Assembly: GCA_016709495.1 (NCBI GenBank)
Contig: JADJMS010000046.1
Coordinates: 62,001-126,000 of the forward strand
Source: Candidatus Dechloromonas phosphorivorans
GTDB taxonomy: Bacteria > Pseudomonadota > Gammaproteobacteria > Burkholderiales > Rhodocyclaceae
Direction: 5' to 3'
DNA length: 64,000 bases
The position numbers were made by a program, and so were the translations under genes. The notes under the pieces are model-generated. The model was not told the origin of the DNA, searched no databases, and saw only the letters and a list, made by a program, of their open reading frames with translations. Positions within the stretch are counted from its first letter, which is position 1, and each line of letters begins with the position of its first letter. This document shows, piece by piece, positions 1-7,501 of this stretch.

Positions 1-72
1 GCGAAGTACCGTGACGATCTTCATAGGCTAGCTCTTATGTGGTTCCCCATCGAATCATCATAACATTTGTTA

Positions 73-101
73 TTGACAGGTGGTTGTACCCTACGGACAA
101 T
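73..101 (+). promoter_or_regulatory. Candidate sigma-70 promoter of the liv operon
   Basis: TTGACA at 73-78 is a perfect -35 box. After a 17-base spacer comes GACAAT at 96-101, a 4 of 6 match to the -10 consensus. It lies about 47 bases upstream of the livK start at 148. Seen in sequence; no transcription start is known. Confidence 0.5.
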
Positions 102-147
102 CACCAAGTCGTTTTTAACTACCCCAATTTGTTCAGGAGAATCATCG

Positions 148-1542
148 ATGCAAGCCAAGCTTTCTGTAGTTGCTCTCTCCATTGCCGCAGTCTTCGCTCT
201 CGGCGCCTGTGGCCAAAAAGAAGAACCGAAACCGGTTGCTGCGCCGGCCGCTCCGGCTGCTCCGGCGCCGAAGCCGGAAGTTACCGTCAAACTGGGTCAC
301 GTTGCCCCGATGACCGGCCCGCAGGCTCACCTCGGCAAAGATAATGAAAATGGTGCCCGTCTGGCGATTGATGAACTCAATGCGCAAGGTCTGGAAATTG
401 GCGGTGCCAAGGTCAAGTTCGAACTGATCGCTGAAGATGACCAGGCCGACCCGAAGCAAGGCACCATCGTCGCCCAGAAGCTGGTCGACGCCAAGGTTAA
501 CGGCATCATCGGCCACCTGAATTCCGGTACGACGATTCCGGCTTCCAAGCTCTACTCTGATGCCGGCCTGCCACAGATTTCCGGTTCTGCAACCAACCCG
601 ACCTACACACAGCAAGGCTTCAAGACGGCCTTCCGCGTCATGGCCAACGACGTTCAGCAAGGCAAGGCGCTGGGCGAGTTTGCCGCCAAGCAAGGCGCCA
701 AGAGCGTCGCCATTGTTGATGACCGTACCGCTTACGGCCAGGGTCTGGCTGACGAGTTCAAGAAATCCGCTGAAGCGGCTGGCCTGAAAGTCGTCGCAAC
801 CGAGTACACCAACGACAAGGCCACCGATTTCAAGGCCATTCTGACCAAGATCAAGTCGAAGAAAGATGACCTCGTCTTCTTCGGTGGCATGGACGCCCAG
901 GGCGGCCCGATGGCCAAGCAGATGAAGGATCTCGGCATCAAGGCCAAGTTCCTCGGCGGCGATGGCGTTTGTACCCCGGAGTTCATGAAGCTGGGTGGCG
1001 AAGCGACTGAAGGCCAGTATTGTTCATTGCCGGGTATGCCGCTCGAAAAACTGGCCAAGGGGCCGGAATTCAAGGACAAGTTCGTCAAGAAGTTCAATGC
1101 TGAAATCCAGCTTTACTCCCCGTATGTTTACGATGCGGTGATGGTCATGGCCGATTCGATGAAGCGCGCCAATTCGGTTGATCCGGTCAAATACCTGGCG
1201 GAAGTTGGCAAGACCAGCTACGACGGTGTAACGGCCAAGATCTCCTTCGACGAATTTGGCGACCTCAAGGGCGGCGCAATTTCCATGTATCAGTACAAGG
1301 GCGGCAAGCTTGAGTACGTCGAGACAATCGGTGGCAGCCCGATGGATGCGGTCAAGGCTGAAGTGAAGGAAGCGGTTGCTGAAGTCAAGGATGCAGCGAA
1401 GGCTGTCGCTGGTGCCGCAACTGATGCCGCCAAGTCGGCTGCTGGTTCGGCAACGGAAGCTGGCAAGGAAGCCGTCAAGGCTGGCGCTGACGCAGTCAAG
1501 GGTGCTGCTGACGCAACCAAAGCTGCAGTCGAGAAGAAGTAA
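148..1542 (+). CDS. livK: Branched-chain amino acid ABC transporter, substrate-binding lipoprotein with Ala/Lys-rich tail
   Basis: Periplasmic binding protein (LivJ/LivK type, type I fold) that hands branched-chain amino acids or related ligands to the LivHMGF permease. The chosen start (148) follows AGGAGA at 135-140; a longer reading upstream has no ribosome site. Residues 1-21 form a lipoprotein signal ending in LGAC, so Cys21 is probably lipidated, and an Ala/Pro linker follows. The binding domain begins near VKLGHVAPMTG and runs to about residue 395. The last ~67 residues are an unusual Ala/Lys/Glu/Val-rich segment with amphipathic helical character, like LEA or apolipoprotein repeats; typical LivK proteins stop before it. 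It is the first gene of the operon. The ligand cannot be read from the sequence. Confidence 0.93.
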   Translation: MQAKLSVVALSIAAVFALGACGQKEEPKPVAAPAAPAAPAPKPEVTVKLGHVAPMTGPQAHLGKDNENGARLAIDELNAQGLEIGGAKVKFELIAEDDQADPKQGTIVAQKLVDAKVNGIIGHLNSGTTIPASKLYSDAGLPQISGSATNPTYTQQGFKTAFRVMANDVQQGKALGEFAAKQGAKSVAIVDDRTAYGQGLADEFKKSAEAAGLKVVATEYTNDKATDFKAILTKIKSKKDDLVFFGGMDAQGGPMAKQMKDLGIKAKFLGGDGVCTPEFMKLGGEATEGQYCSLPGMPLEKLAKGPEFKDKFVKKFNAEIQLYSPYVYDAVMVMADSMKRANSVDPVKYLAEVGKTSYDGVTAKISFDEFGDLKGGAISMYQYKGGKLEYVETIGGSPMDAVKAEVKEAVAEVKDAAKAVAGAATDAAKSAAGSATEAGKEAVKAGADAVKGAADATKAAVEKK

Positions 1543-1558
1543 AGCCAATTATGGCTAA

Positions 1559-1586
1559 GGAAACGGCACCTTCGGGTGCCGTTTCC
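1559..1586 (+). terminator. Perfect 12-bp hairpin between livK and livH
   Basis: GGAAACGGCACC (1559-1570) pairs exactly with 1575-1586 around a TTCG tetraloop. No T-run follows, so it is more likely an mRNA-stabilising or partial-attenuation element. Such an element would let the binding protein be made in excess over the permease, as is common in ABC operons. The function is inferred. Confidence 0.6.
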
Positions 1587-1611
1587 ACATGTTGCGGTCG
1601 ACTTACACAAA

Positions 1612-2535
1612 ATGGATATTTTTCTACAACAAATCATCAACGGCCTGGTGCAGGGCAGCATCTACGCGCTCGTCGCGCTAGGTTACACGATGGTTTACGG
1701 CATCATGGGGCTGATCAATTTTGCCCATGGCGAAGTGGTCATGATCGGTACCTTGGTCACCATTTCGGTTGCGGGGTTCATGATCAAGGCCGGCATGCCG
1801 GTGATGCTGGCCGGGATGGCCGGGCTGACTGCTGCTGTTCTGGTTTGTATGGCATTGGGCTGGGGGCTGGAGCGAATCGCCTACCGACCATTGCGTAATG
1901 CGCCACGTTTGACGCCGCTGATTACAGCCATTGGCATGTCCATCGTGCTGCAAAACGTTGCGATGATTATCTGGGGGCGCAACTACCTGACTTTCCCGCC
2001 CTTGCTGCCTAAAGTCGATTTTGAATTTGCCGGTGCCAACTTTACTGCTGTGCAGGTGATTATCGTCGCCGTGTCAGCGCTGACCATGGGCGGCCTGCTT
2101 TTTCTTGTCTATCGCACCAAGCTCGGCATGGCGATGCGCGCAACGTCGCAAAACCCTGCGGTGGCCAGCCTGATGGGTGTTAATATCAACCGCGTGATTG
2201 CTGCAGCATTCATCATTGGTTCTGCGCTTGGCGTACTGGCTGGCATCATGGTCGGTACCTATTACGAAATTGCCCATTACCAGATGGGTTTCATGCTTGG
2301 TCTCAAGGCCTTCACCGCAGCTGTTTTGGGCGGTATCGGCAATCTTGCCGGCGCCATGCTGGGCGGCATTCTGCTTGGCCTGATCGAAGCGCTTGGCGCC
2401 GGTTATATCGGCGATTTGACCGGCGGCTTTCTTGGTAGTCACTATCAGGATATCTTTGCATTCATGGTGTTGATTGTTGTGCTGATGTTCAAACCATCCG
2501 GTTTGTTTGGTGAAAAAACGGGGGATAGAGCATGA
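1612..2535 (+). CDS. livH: Branched-chain amino acid ABC transporter permease LivH
   Basis: One of the two inner-membrane permease subunits that form the translocation path for ligands delivered by LivK. The 307-residue protein starts MDIFLQQIINGLVQGSIYAL and has the family's run of hydrophobic segments, with the conserved GYTMVYGIMGLINFAHGE stretch near residue 25-45 and a C-terminal LMFKPSGLFGE signature. The start at 1612 was chosen because the family begins here; an earlier in-frame ATG at 1576 lies inside the upstream hairpin. The ribosome site is weak. Its stop overlaps the livM start in an ATGA arrangement, so the two permeases are probably translationally coupled. Confidence 0.93.
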   Translation: MDIFLQQIINGLVQGSIYALVALGYTMVYGIMGLINFAHGEVVMIGTLVTISVAGFMIKAGMPVMLAGMAGLTAAVLVCMALGWGLERIAYRPLRNAPRLTPLITAIGMSIVLQNVAMIIWGRNYLTFPPLLPKVDFEFAGANFTAVQVIIVAVSALTMGGLLFLVYRTKLGMAMRATSQNPAVASLMGVNINRVIAAAFIIGSALGVLAGIMVGTYYEIAHYQMGFMLGLKAFTAAVLGGIGNLAGAMLGGILLGLIEALGAGYIGDLTGGFLGSHYQDIFAFMVLIVVLMFKPSGLFGEKTGDRA

Positions 2536-3599
2536 AAAAGTGGCTTAATCCACGTTCAGCTTTCGGCATCACCCTGATCGCCGTCGCGCTGCTTGCCCTG
2601 CCTTTTGTTGCTGCCATGGGTGGTCAGGCATGGGTGCGAATTCTCAATTTCGCCATCCTCTATGTTTTTCTCGCGCTTGGTCTGAATATCGTTGTCGGTT
2701 TTGCCGGTCTGCTCGATCTTGGTTACATCGCCTTCTATGCTGTTGGCGCCTACTTATGCCCTGCTTGCCAGCCCGCATTTCGGCCTGCATTTCCCATTCT
2801 GGGTGATATTGCCGATAGGCGCAGTGGTCGCCTGTTTCTTTGGGGTTGTGCTCGGCTCGCCAACACTCAAGTTGCGCGGTGACTATCTGGCCATCGTAAC
2901 CCTGGGTTTTGGTGAGATTGTCCGTATTTTCATGAACAATCTGAATGCGCCAGTGAATATCACCAATGGTGCGCAAGGCATTACGCTGATTGATCCAGTT
3001 GCCATTGGCAGTTTCAAATTCTCGAACACCACGCAATTTTTGGGCATTTCCATCAGTGGACCGCAAAAGTATTACTACCTGTTGCTGGTGCTGGCCCTGT
3101 TGGTCATCGTCATCAACCTGCGCCTGCAAAATTCGCGCATCGGTCGCGCCTGGCAGGCGATTCGAGAAGATGAAATTGCTGCCAAGGCGGTCGGCATCAA
3201 TACGCGAAATCTGAAATTGCTCGCCTTTGCGATGGGTGCCAGTTTTGGTGGTGTCGCCGGTGGTGTATTTTCTGCCATGCAGGGTTTTGTTTCGCCGGAA
3301 AGTTTCTCGCTGATCGAGTCGATCATGATTCTCGCGATGGTCGTTCTTGGCGGTATGGGCCACATTCCAGGCGTAATCCTTGGCGCCATACTGCTGACGA
3401 TTCTGCCGGAAGCCTTGCGTTACGGCGTCGGACCGATTCAGGTCGCGGTTTTTGGCAAAATGCTGGTCGATCCGGAAAGTTTGCGCATGTTGATCTTCGG
3501 CCTTGCGCTGGTTTTGGTCATGCGCTTCAAGCCGGCAGGTCTGTGGCCATCGCCGGAACGCAAGCGCGAACTTCAGGATGCGGGGGGCGCAATGGCTGA
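2532..3599 (+). pseudogene. livM: Branched-chain amino acid ABC transporter permease LivM (frameshifted)
   Basis: Second permease subunit of the Liv transporter. The first ~74 residues (to GLLDLGYIAFYAVGAY) read in one frame. From about 2751-2756 the family sequence continues in the +1 frame as YALLASPHFGLHFPFWV and runs to KRELQDAGG. Losing one T, or restoring one AC pair, near 2752 joins the halves. At the 3' end, the run of six G at 3582-3587 leaves livM open straight into livG. With a seventh G it would stop at the TGA of 3597-3599, overlapping the livG start, as is usual in this operon type. The gene is probably intact in the living cell. Confidence in family is high, in the exact ends moderate. 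Confidence 0.8.
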
Positions 3600-4353
3600 G
3601 CTGCTGCTTCAAGCAAACAATGTCGCCAAGCATTTTGGCGGCGTGAAAGCGCTGCGCGATGTCTCCCTGAGTATTCGCCAAGGTGAAATTTACGGGTTGA
3701 TTGGCCCGAATGGTGCTGGCAAAACAACCTTCTTCAATTGCCTGACCGGTCTCTATATTCCCGATGGCGGCGGTTTTGTCTTCGACGGTAAAGCTCTGCT
3801 AGCCGATGCCCCGCATCAGGCAGCCGAGCGCGGTATTGCTCGTACTTTTCAGAATATTCGCCTGTTCGGCAATATGACTGCGCTCGAGAACGTTATGGTT
3901 GGCCGCCACGTGCGGACCAAGGCGGGCGGTTTTGGCGCCATGTTGCAGAGTGCTGCAACTCGTGCCGAAGAGGCGGCGATTCGCCAGCGGGCGCTGGATT
4001 TATTGCATTATGTCCGGATCGAAGATCGTGCTGACGATCTGGCCAAAAATCTCTCCTATGGTGACCAGCGGCGTCTGGAAATCGCCCGCGCTTTGGCGAC
4101 TGAACCCAAACTGCTCTGTCTGGATGAACCGGCAGCCGGTATGAACCATACCGAAACGGAAGAATTGCGTGACCTGATCGACGGTATTCGACGTGATGGC
4201 ACGACCATTCTGCTGATTGAACATGACGTCAAGCTGGTCATGGGGCTATGCGACCGTGTTGCCGTACTCGATTACGGCGCACTGGTCATAGAGGATGTGC
4301 CGGCTGTGGTACAAAAAGATCAACGCGTTATTGAGGCTTATCTAGGTGCTTGA
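3592..4353 (+). CDS. livG: Branched-chain amino acid ABC transporter ATP-binding protein LivG
   Basis: Cytoplasmic ATPase subunit of the Liv transporter, 253 residues from MAELLLQANNVAKHFGG. Walker A is GPNGAGKTT near residue 39, the signature region is NLSYGDQRRLEIARAL, and Walker B is LLCLDEPAAGMN, followed by the His switch EHDVKLVMGL. As read, the frame is open from livM into livG without a stop. The ATG at 3592 is the family start, and the upstream G-run could serve as ribosome site. Its stop overlaps the livF GTG start by eight bases, so LivG and LivF are probably coupled as the paired ATPases. Confidence 0.93.
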   Translation: MAELLLQANNVAKHFGGVKALRDVSLSIRQGEIYGLIGPNGAGKTTFFNCLTGLYIPDGGGFVFDGKALLADAPHQAAERGIARTFQNIRLFGNMTALENVMVGRHVRTKAGGFGAMLQSAATRAEEAAIRQRALDLLHYVRIEDRADDLAKNLSYGDQRRLEIARALATEPKLLCLDEPAAGMNHTETEELRDLIDGIRRDGTTILLIEHDVKLVMGLCDRVAVLDYGALVIEDVPAVVQKDQRVIEAYLGA

Positions 4354-5050
4354 AGTAACCGGACTCCGCGTCGCCTACGGCGGCATTCAGGCGGTGCGCA
4401 GCATCACCTTTCACGTCAACGAAGGCGAGATGGTTGCCCTGATCGGCGCCAATGGCGCCGGCAAAACCAGTACGCTGAAAGCGATTGCACGCGTGCTCGA
4501 TGCCGCGGGAGGTGACGTCCATTTTTGCGGCGAAAAAGTCACGCTGGTTGCGCCACACGACATGATTCGCAAGGGTATTGCCCTGGTGCCGGAGGGACGC
4601 GGCGTATTTCCGCGACTATCCGTTGCTGAAAATCTGGCGATGGGTGCTTTCGTGCGCGATGACAAGGCTGAAATCGCCAATGACCTCGAACGGATGTACG
4701 GCTATTTCCCGCGCCTGAAAGAGCGCGAAACCCAGCTTGCCGGCACGCTTTCTGGCGGTGAGCAACAAATGCTGGCGATTGGCCGCGCATTGATGAGCCG
4801 GCCCAAGTTGCTGCTGCTCGACGAGCCTTCGATGGGTTTGGCGCCACTCATGGTGCAAAAGATTTTTGAGGTGATCCGCATTGTTGCAGCCGAAGGCATG
4901 ACCATCCTGCTGATCGAACAAAATGCCAAGCTTGCCCTGCAAACCAGCCAGCGCGGTTACGTCATGGAAAGTGGTGAAATTACGCTGACCGGCGAATCGG
5001 CGCAGTTGCTCAACGATCCCAAGGTACGTGCCGCTTACCTCGGCGAGTGA
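4346..5050 (+). CDS. livF: Branched-chain amino acid ABC transporter ATP-binding protein LivF
   Basis: Second cytoplasmic ATPase of the Liv transporter, 234 residues, beginning at GTG 4346 (MLEVTGLRVAYGGIQAV). Walker A GANGAGKTST, signature LSGGEQQMLAIGRALM, Walker B LLLLDEPSMGLAP and switch EQNAKLAL are all present. Last gene of the operon. It overlaps the LysR-type gene on the opposite strand by 16 bases, tail to tail, and no separate terminator is visible between them. Confidence 0.94.
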   Translation: MLEVTGLRVAYGGIQAVRSITFHVNEGEMVALIGANGAGKTSTLKAIARVLDAAGGDVHFCGEKVTLVAPHDMIRKGIALVPEGRGVFPRLSVAENLAMGAFVRDDKAEIANDLERMYGYFPRLKERETQLAGTLSGGEQQMLAIGRALMSRPKLLLLDEPSMGLAPLMVQKIFEVIRIVAAEGMTILLIEQNAKLALQTSQRGYVMESGEITLTGESAQLLNDPKVRAAYLGE

Positions 5051-5939
5051 AGCCCTTCGTTCAGCAATTCATCCAGGAAAGCCTGGGCCGGTAGCGAGAG
5101 TATCTTGCTGCTCAGATGGACGACATTCCACGCCTGTTTAAGCGGGAATCCGTGGACGTTCAGGACGGCCAGGCCATCACGCTTCGGCGCATTGCCCAAA
5201 GCGTGGCGCGAAAGAACGGACAAGCCCATGCCACTGGCGACCAGATCACGAATTGCCTCGTTGCTGGCCAGTGCCAGACGCACTTTTAGTGGCGTCTTGC
5301 TATCGCGCATATGTTCGTCTATCACATGACGTGATCCGGAACCCTGTTCGCGCAACAGAAATGGTTCATTGGCAAGTTCCTGAAGGGAAACCTGCTTGCC
5401 AACAGCCCAGTGCGAAGTTGGTGCAATGACCACATACTCGTTATCGAGGAAGGGTAGCCGGACAATATCGAGATCGTTGGGGGGGTACGACATCACATAG
5501 AGATCGTCCTGATTATTGCGCAGGCGCTCGACGATTTTTTCGCGATTGGCGATCTCAAGTTCTATATCAATTTCCGGATAGCGCTTGCAGAAAGCCCCCA
5601 GCATGCGCGGCAGAAAATACTTGGCGGTGGTCACCAGCGCAACGCGCAATTTGCCGCGCTTCAACCCTTTTATCTCATCGATTGCCGACTCGAATCGATT
5701 CCAGATGTCATCCAGACTGCGCGCCGTCTTGAGTAATTCTTCACCGGCTGGCGTCAGTGCAATGTCACGGCCGGTTTGTTCAAAAAGCGGCTGGCCAATA
5801 GTCTCCGAAATCTGCTTGATTTGTATTGAGACAGCCGGTTGAGTCAGGTGCAGGGCGTCTGCCGCTTTAGTAAAACTGTTAAGCCGTGCGACTGCTGCAA
5901 AGTTTCCAGTTGGCGAAAGGTAATGCGGCGACGTGGCAT
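5035..5939 (-). CDS. CbbR-like LysR-family transcriptional regulator (N-terminal frameshift)
   Basis: DNA-binding regulator with a winged helix-turn-helix (SFTKAADALHLTQPAVSIQ) and a LysR co-inducer domain. The stretch VALVTTAKYFLPRMLGAFC and the later REQGSGSR and SNEAIRDLVASGMGLSVLS match the CbbR/CmpR branch, whose members sense carbon-status metabolites. The continuous frame gives an odd N-terminus. Adding one T at 5899-5901 instead gives MPRRRITFRQLETFAAVAR, the normal CbbR-type start, from ATG 5939. I take the break as a likely base-call error. Divergent from the first TerB-like gene, with an inverted repeat between them; two genes further on lie sbtA-sbtB. Regulation of these genes by this protein is inferred. 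Confidence 0.82.
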
Positions 5940-5951
5940 ATATAAGTCCTG

Positions 5952-5967
5952 GCAAATTCAAGTTTGC
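5952..5967. promoter_or_regulatory. Inverted repeat in the LysR/TerB divergent region
   Basis: GCAAA-N6-TTTGC (5952-5956 and 5963-5967) lies just upstream of the restored LysR start. It abuts the element shared with the second TerB-like gene. LysR regulators commonly bind interrupted palindromes beside their own gene, so this is a candidate autoregulatory site. Confidence 0.35.
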
Positions 5968-6009
5968 AAATTGTTTAATTGGATTTTATATGGTTTGCCA
6001 GCCATAGTG
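5966..6009 (+). promoter_or_regulatory. Upstream element shared by both TerB-like genes, copy 1
   Basis: GCAAATTGTTTAATT followed by a near-identical GA-TT-AT stretch, and CATAGTG exactly 37 bases from the element start. The same parts with the same 37-base spacing occur before the second TerB-like gene. TTA-N8-TTA at 5975-5988 fits the loose TNA-N7/8-TNA motif reported for CbbR proteins. A common promoter or operator is inferred. Confidence 0.5.
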
Positions 6010-6066
6010 GCGTTGTAAATCAGGTTCAAGAGCATCCCTAATGCCACATATTCGAGGAGAAATTAC

Positions 6067-6528
6067 ATGCGCAATTATCCCAGTAACAGTCCCGAAGCAG
6101 CTGCTCGTATTGTTGTTCTTGCCTTGATGGCTGATGGCACCGTTGACCGCAGCGAAACTCAGTTGCTTGAGCGGCAGGAAACAATTCGCCGTCTGGGTCT
6201 GGACCACGAACAATTTGACAAGATTTTTTATGAGTTCTCCGAAGATATGCTGACCAAGGCACAGCGCCTTTCTTCAGGGGGGCTTGAGCTCGATGCAAAA
6301 AGCATCAATAAATTGTTGGACGAAATCAGAGATCCGGCACTTCAGAAGAAAATCCTGCGCATGATGCTCGACATCGTCAATGCCGATCGCCGTCTGACTG
6401 CCGGTGAAGCATCATTGATCGCGCAGGCACTGGGAAATTGGGACCTGGATCTGTGTGAGGTTTCGGACTCGTCGATTCCGTGCCATCGCTCGCCGTCCCG
6501 TGCGCAGCATAGTTCGCCGCCTGCGTGA
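6067..6528 (+). CDS. TerB-like protein, copy 1
   Basis: 153-residue soluble helical protein. The segment VVLALMADGTVDRSETQLLER has the hydrophobic-DG-D-E pattern of the TerB (tellurite-resistance B-like) family, whose acidic residues can bind metal. Starts at ATG 6067 after GAGGAGA. It is a clear paralogue of the protein at 6981-7442: both begin MR-Y-SNSPEA, share TIRRLGL and the LQK-LRMMLDIVNAD block, and diverge after the SIP motif near the C-terminus. TerB domains occur in stress and membrane-associated systems, but no molecular role is established for stand-alone versions. No signal peptide or membrane segment is seen. Confidence 0.8.
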   Translation: MRNYPSNSPEAAARIVVLALMADGTVDRSETQLLERQETIRRLGLDHEQFDKIFYEFSEDMLTKAQRLSSGGLELDAKSINKLLDEIRDPALQKKILRMMLDIVNADRRLTAGEASLIAQALGNWDLDLCEVSDSSIPCHRSPSRAQHSSPPA

Positions 6529-6554
6529 CCGCTTGATTTACCGAGTATTCCATC

Positions 6555-6830
6555 ATGCTCATCCTGGATAGGCCGACCATTAACGCAGCGCAGAGCCCAT
6601 TGCGGAGCGGCGTCTTGCGCGAATTCGTCATGCGGCAGGACCGGCCGTCGCGAGATCAGCGGGTCGATCTGCCGGAAATTCAGGAATCGTTTCGTGTCAG
6701 TTTCAGCGATGCTGCTTTGGCGGCATCCGCAGAGGCGGCCCGTGACGTAGTGCAGAAAGCACGACCGACTGATGAGCGAGGCGCGGCCGAGTTGCAGTTA
6801 CGCGCTTATCTGGCAATTGCGGCGCTGTAA
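6555..6830 (+). CDS. Small protein of unknown function
   Basis: 91 codons between the two TerB-like genes on the same strand, beginning MLILDRPTINAAQSP. I do not recognise the family. It is soluble, with an Ala/Glu/Arg-rich, probably helical second half (AALAASAEAARDVVQKA). The ribosome site is weak, so the start is uncertain. It lies 26 bases after copy 1, consistent with cotranscription. It could also be a non-coding reading frame, although codon choice in the second half looks like real coding sequence. Confidence 0.45.
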   Translation: MLILDRPTINAAQSPLRSGVLREFVMRQDRPSRDQRVDLPEIQESFRVSFSDAALAASAEAARDVVQKARPTDERGAAELQLRAYLAIAAL

Positions 6831-6873
6831 GCAAATTTTTGGGTTTAATATAAATAAAAACAAATGATAGATA

Positions 6874-6917
6874 GCAAATTGTTTAATTAGACTTAATGAA
6901 TCGTTGCGTTCATAGTG
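6874..6917 (+). promoter_or_regulatory. Upstream element shared by both TerB-like genes, copy 2
   Basis: GCAAATTGTTTAATT at 6874-6888, then AGACTTAAT, with CATAGTG at 6911-6917. It matches copy 1 in the first 15 bases and has the same 37-base distance to CATAGTG. TTA-N7-TTA lies at 6883-6895. About 64 bases separate it from the start codon at 6981. The surrounding bases are AT-rich, which suits a promoter. Confidence 0.5.
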
Positions 6918-6980
6918 CCTTGTCCCTGCAACAAAGGGGGGCTCAATTGAAATACCACTAACTACTCAAGGAGATTCACC

Positions 6981-7442
6981 ATGCGTCATTACGCTTCCAA
7001 TAGCCCTGAAGCAATGGGCCGCCTCGTTGCACTGACCTTGATGGCTGACGGTGCCATCGATGCCAGCGAACTGAAACAGCTGGATCGAAAAGACACCATT
7101 CGCCGCCTGGGGTTGAGCGAAGCAATTTTCGACAGGCTGATCCATGAATTGTGTGACGACATGCTCACCAGTGCTCACCGGACTACGGCTGGACAACTGG
7201 AACTCGATGCATCGAACATTGATCATCTGCTGGCTGAGGTTACACACCCGCTGCTGCAAAAGCAGGTGTTGCGCATGATGTTGGATATCGTCAATGCGGA
7301 CCAAAAGCTGTCTGGCGGCGAAGCTGTGCTGGTCGCTGAAGCAATGAGATTCTGGGGCATAGACCTCTATGAAGTCGCGGACTGTTCGATTCCTTCACGC
7401 AGTTTGCACAAGCTAGCTCGACTTGAGCTAGCTCATGCCTAA
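6981..7442 (+). CDS. TerB-like protein, copy 2
   Basis: 153-residue paralogue of the protein at 6067-6528, with the same architecture: ALTLMADGAIDASELKQLDRK carries the TerB-type DG-D-E pattern, followed by TIRRLGL and a conserved MMLDIVNAD block. Start at ATG 6981 after AAGGAG. It ends in a different tail (SRSLHKLARLELAHA). A strong terminator follows at 7447, so it seems to be transcribed from its own copy of the shared upstream element. The duplication with retained regulation suggests that two related forms are useful together. Function is not established. Confidence 0.8.
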   Translation: MRHYASNSPEAMGRLVALTLMADGAIDASELKQLDRKDTIRRLGLSEAIFDRLIHELCDDMLTSAHRTTAGQLELDASNIDHLLAEVTHPLLQKQVLRMMLDIVNADQKLSGGEAVLVAEAMRFWGIDLYEVADCSIPSRSLHKLARLELAHA

Positions 7443-7446
7443 AGTA

Positions 7447-7479
7447 AAGACCGGTAGTCAGGCTACCGGTCTTGTTTTT
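7447..7479 (+). terminator. Rho-independent terminator after TerB-like copy 2
   Basis: AAGACCGGTAG (7447-7457) pairs perfectly with CTACCGGTCTT (7463-7473) around a five-base loop and is followed by GTTTTT. It separates the TerB-like gene from sbtA, which starts 22 bases later, so sbtAB expression depends on readthrough or on a promoter inside this short gap. Confidence 0.85.
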
Positions 7480-7501
7480 GCAAATAGCCTGAGAGAAATA
7501 A

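Noticed and set aside
2532..2882. A separate short LivM-like protein of 116 residues
   Set aside because: Its last ~40 residues have no family likeness, while the true continuation of LivM lies in the next frame at the same position; it is the front half of a frameshifted gene.
2644..3681. 345-codon open frame on the minus strand under livM
   Set aside because: It is opposite a recognised permease, is rich in Gln, Arg and His with no family motif, and has no ribosome site. An antisense shadow.
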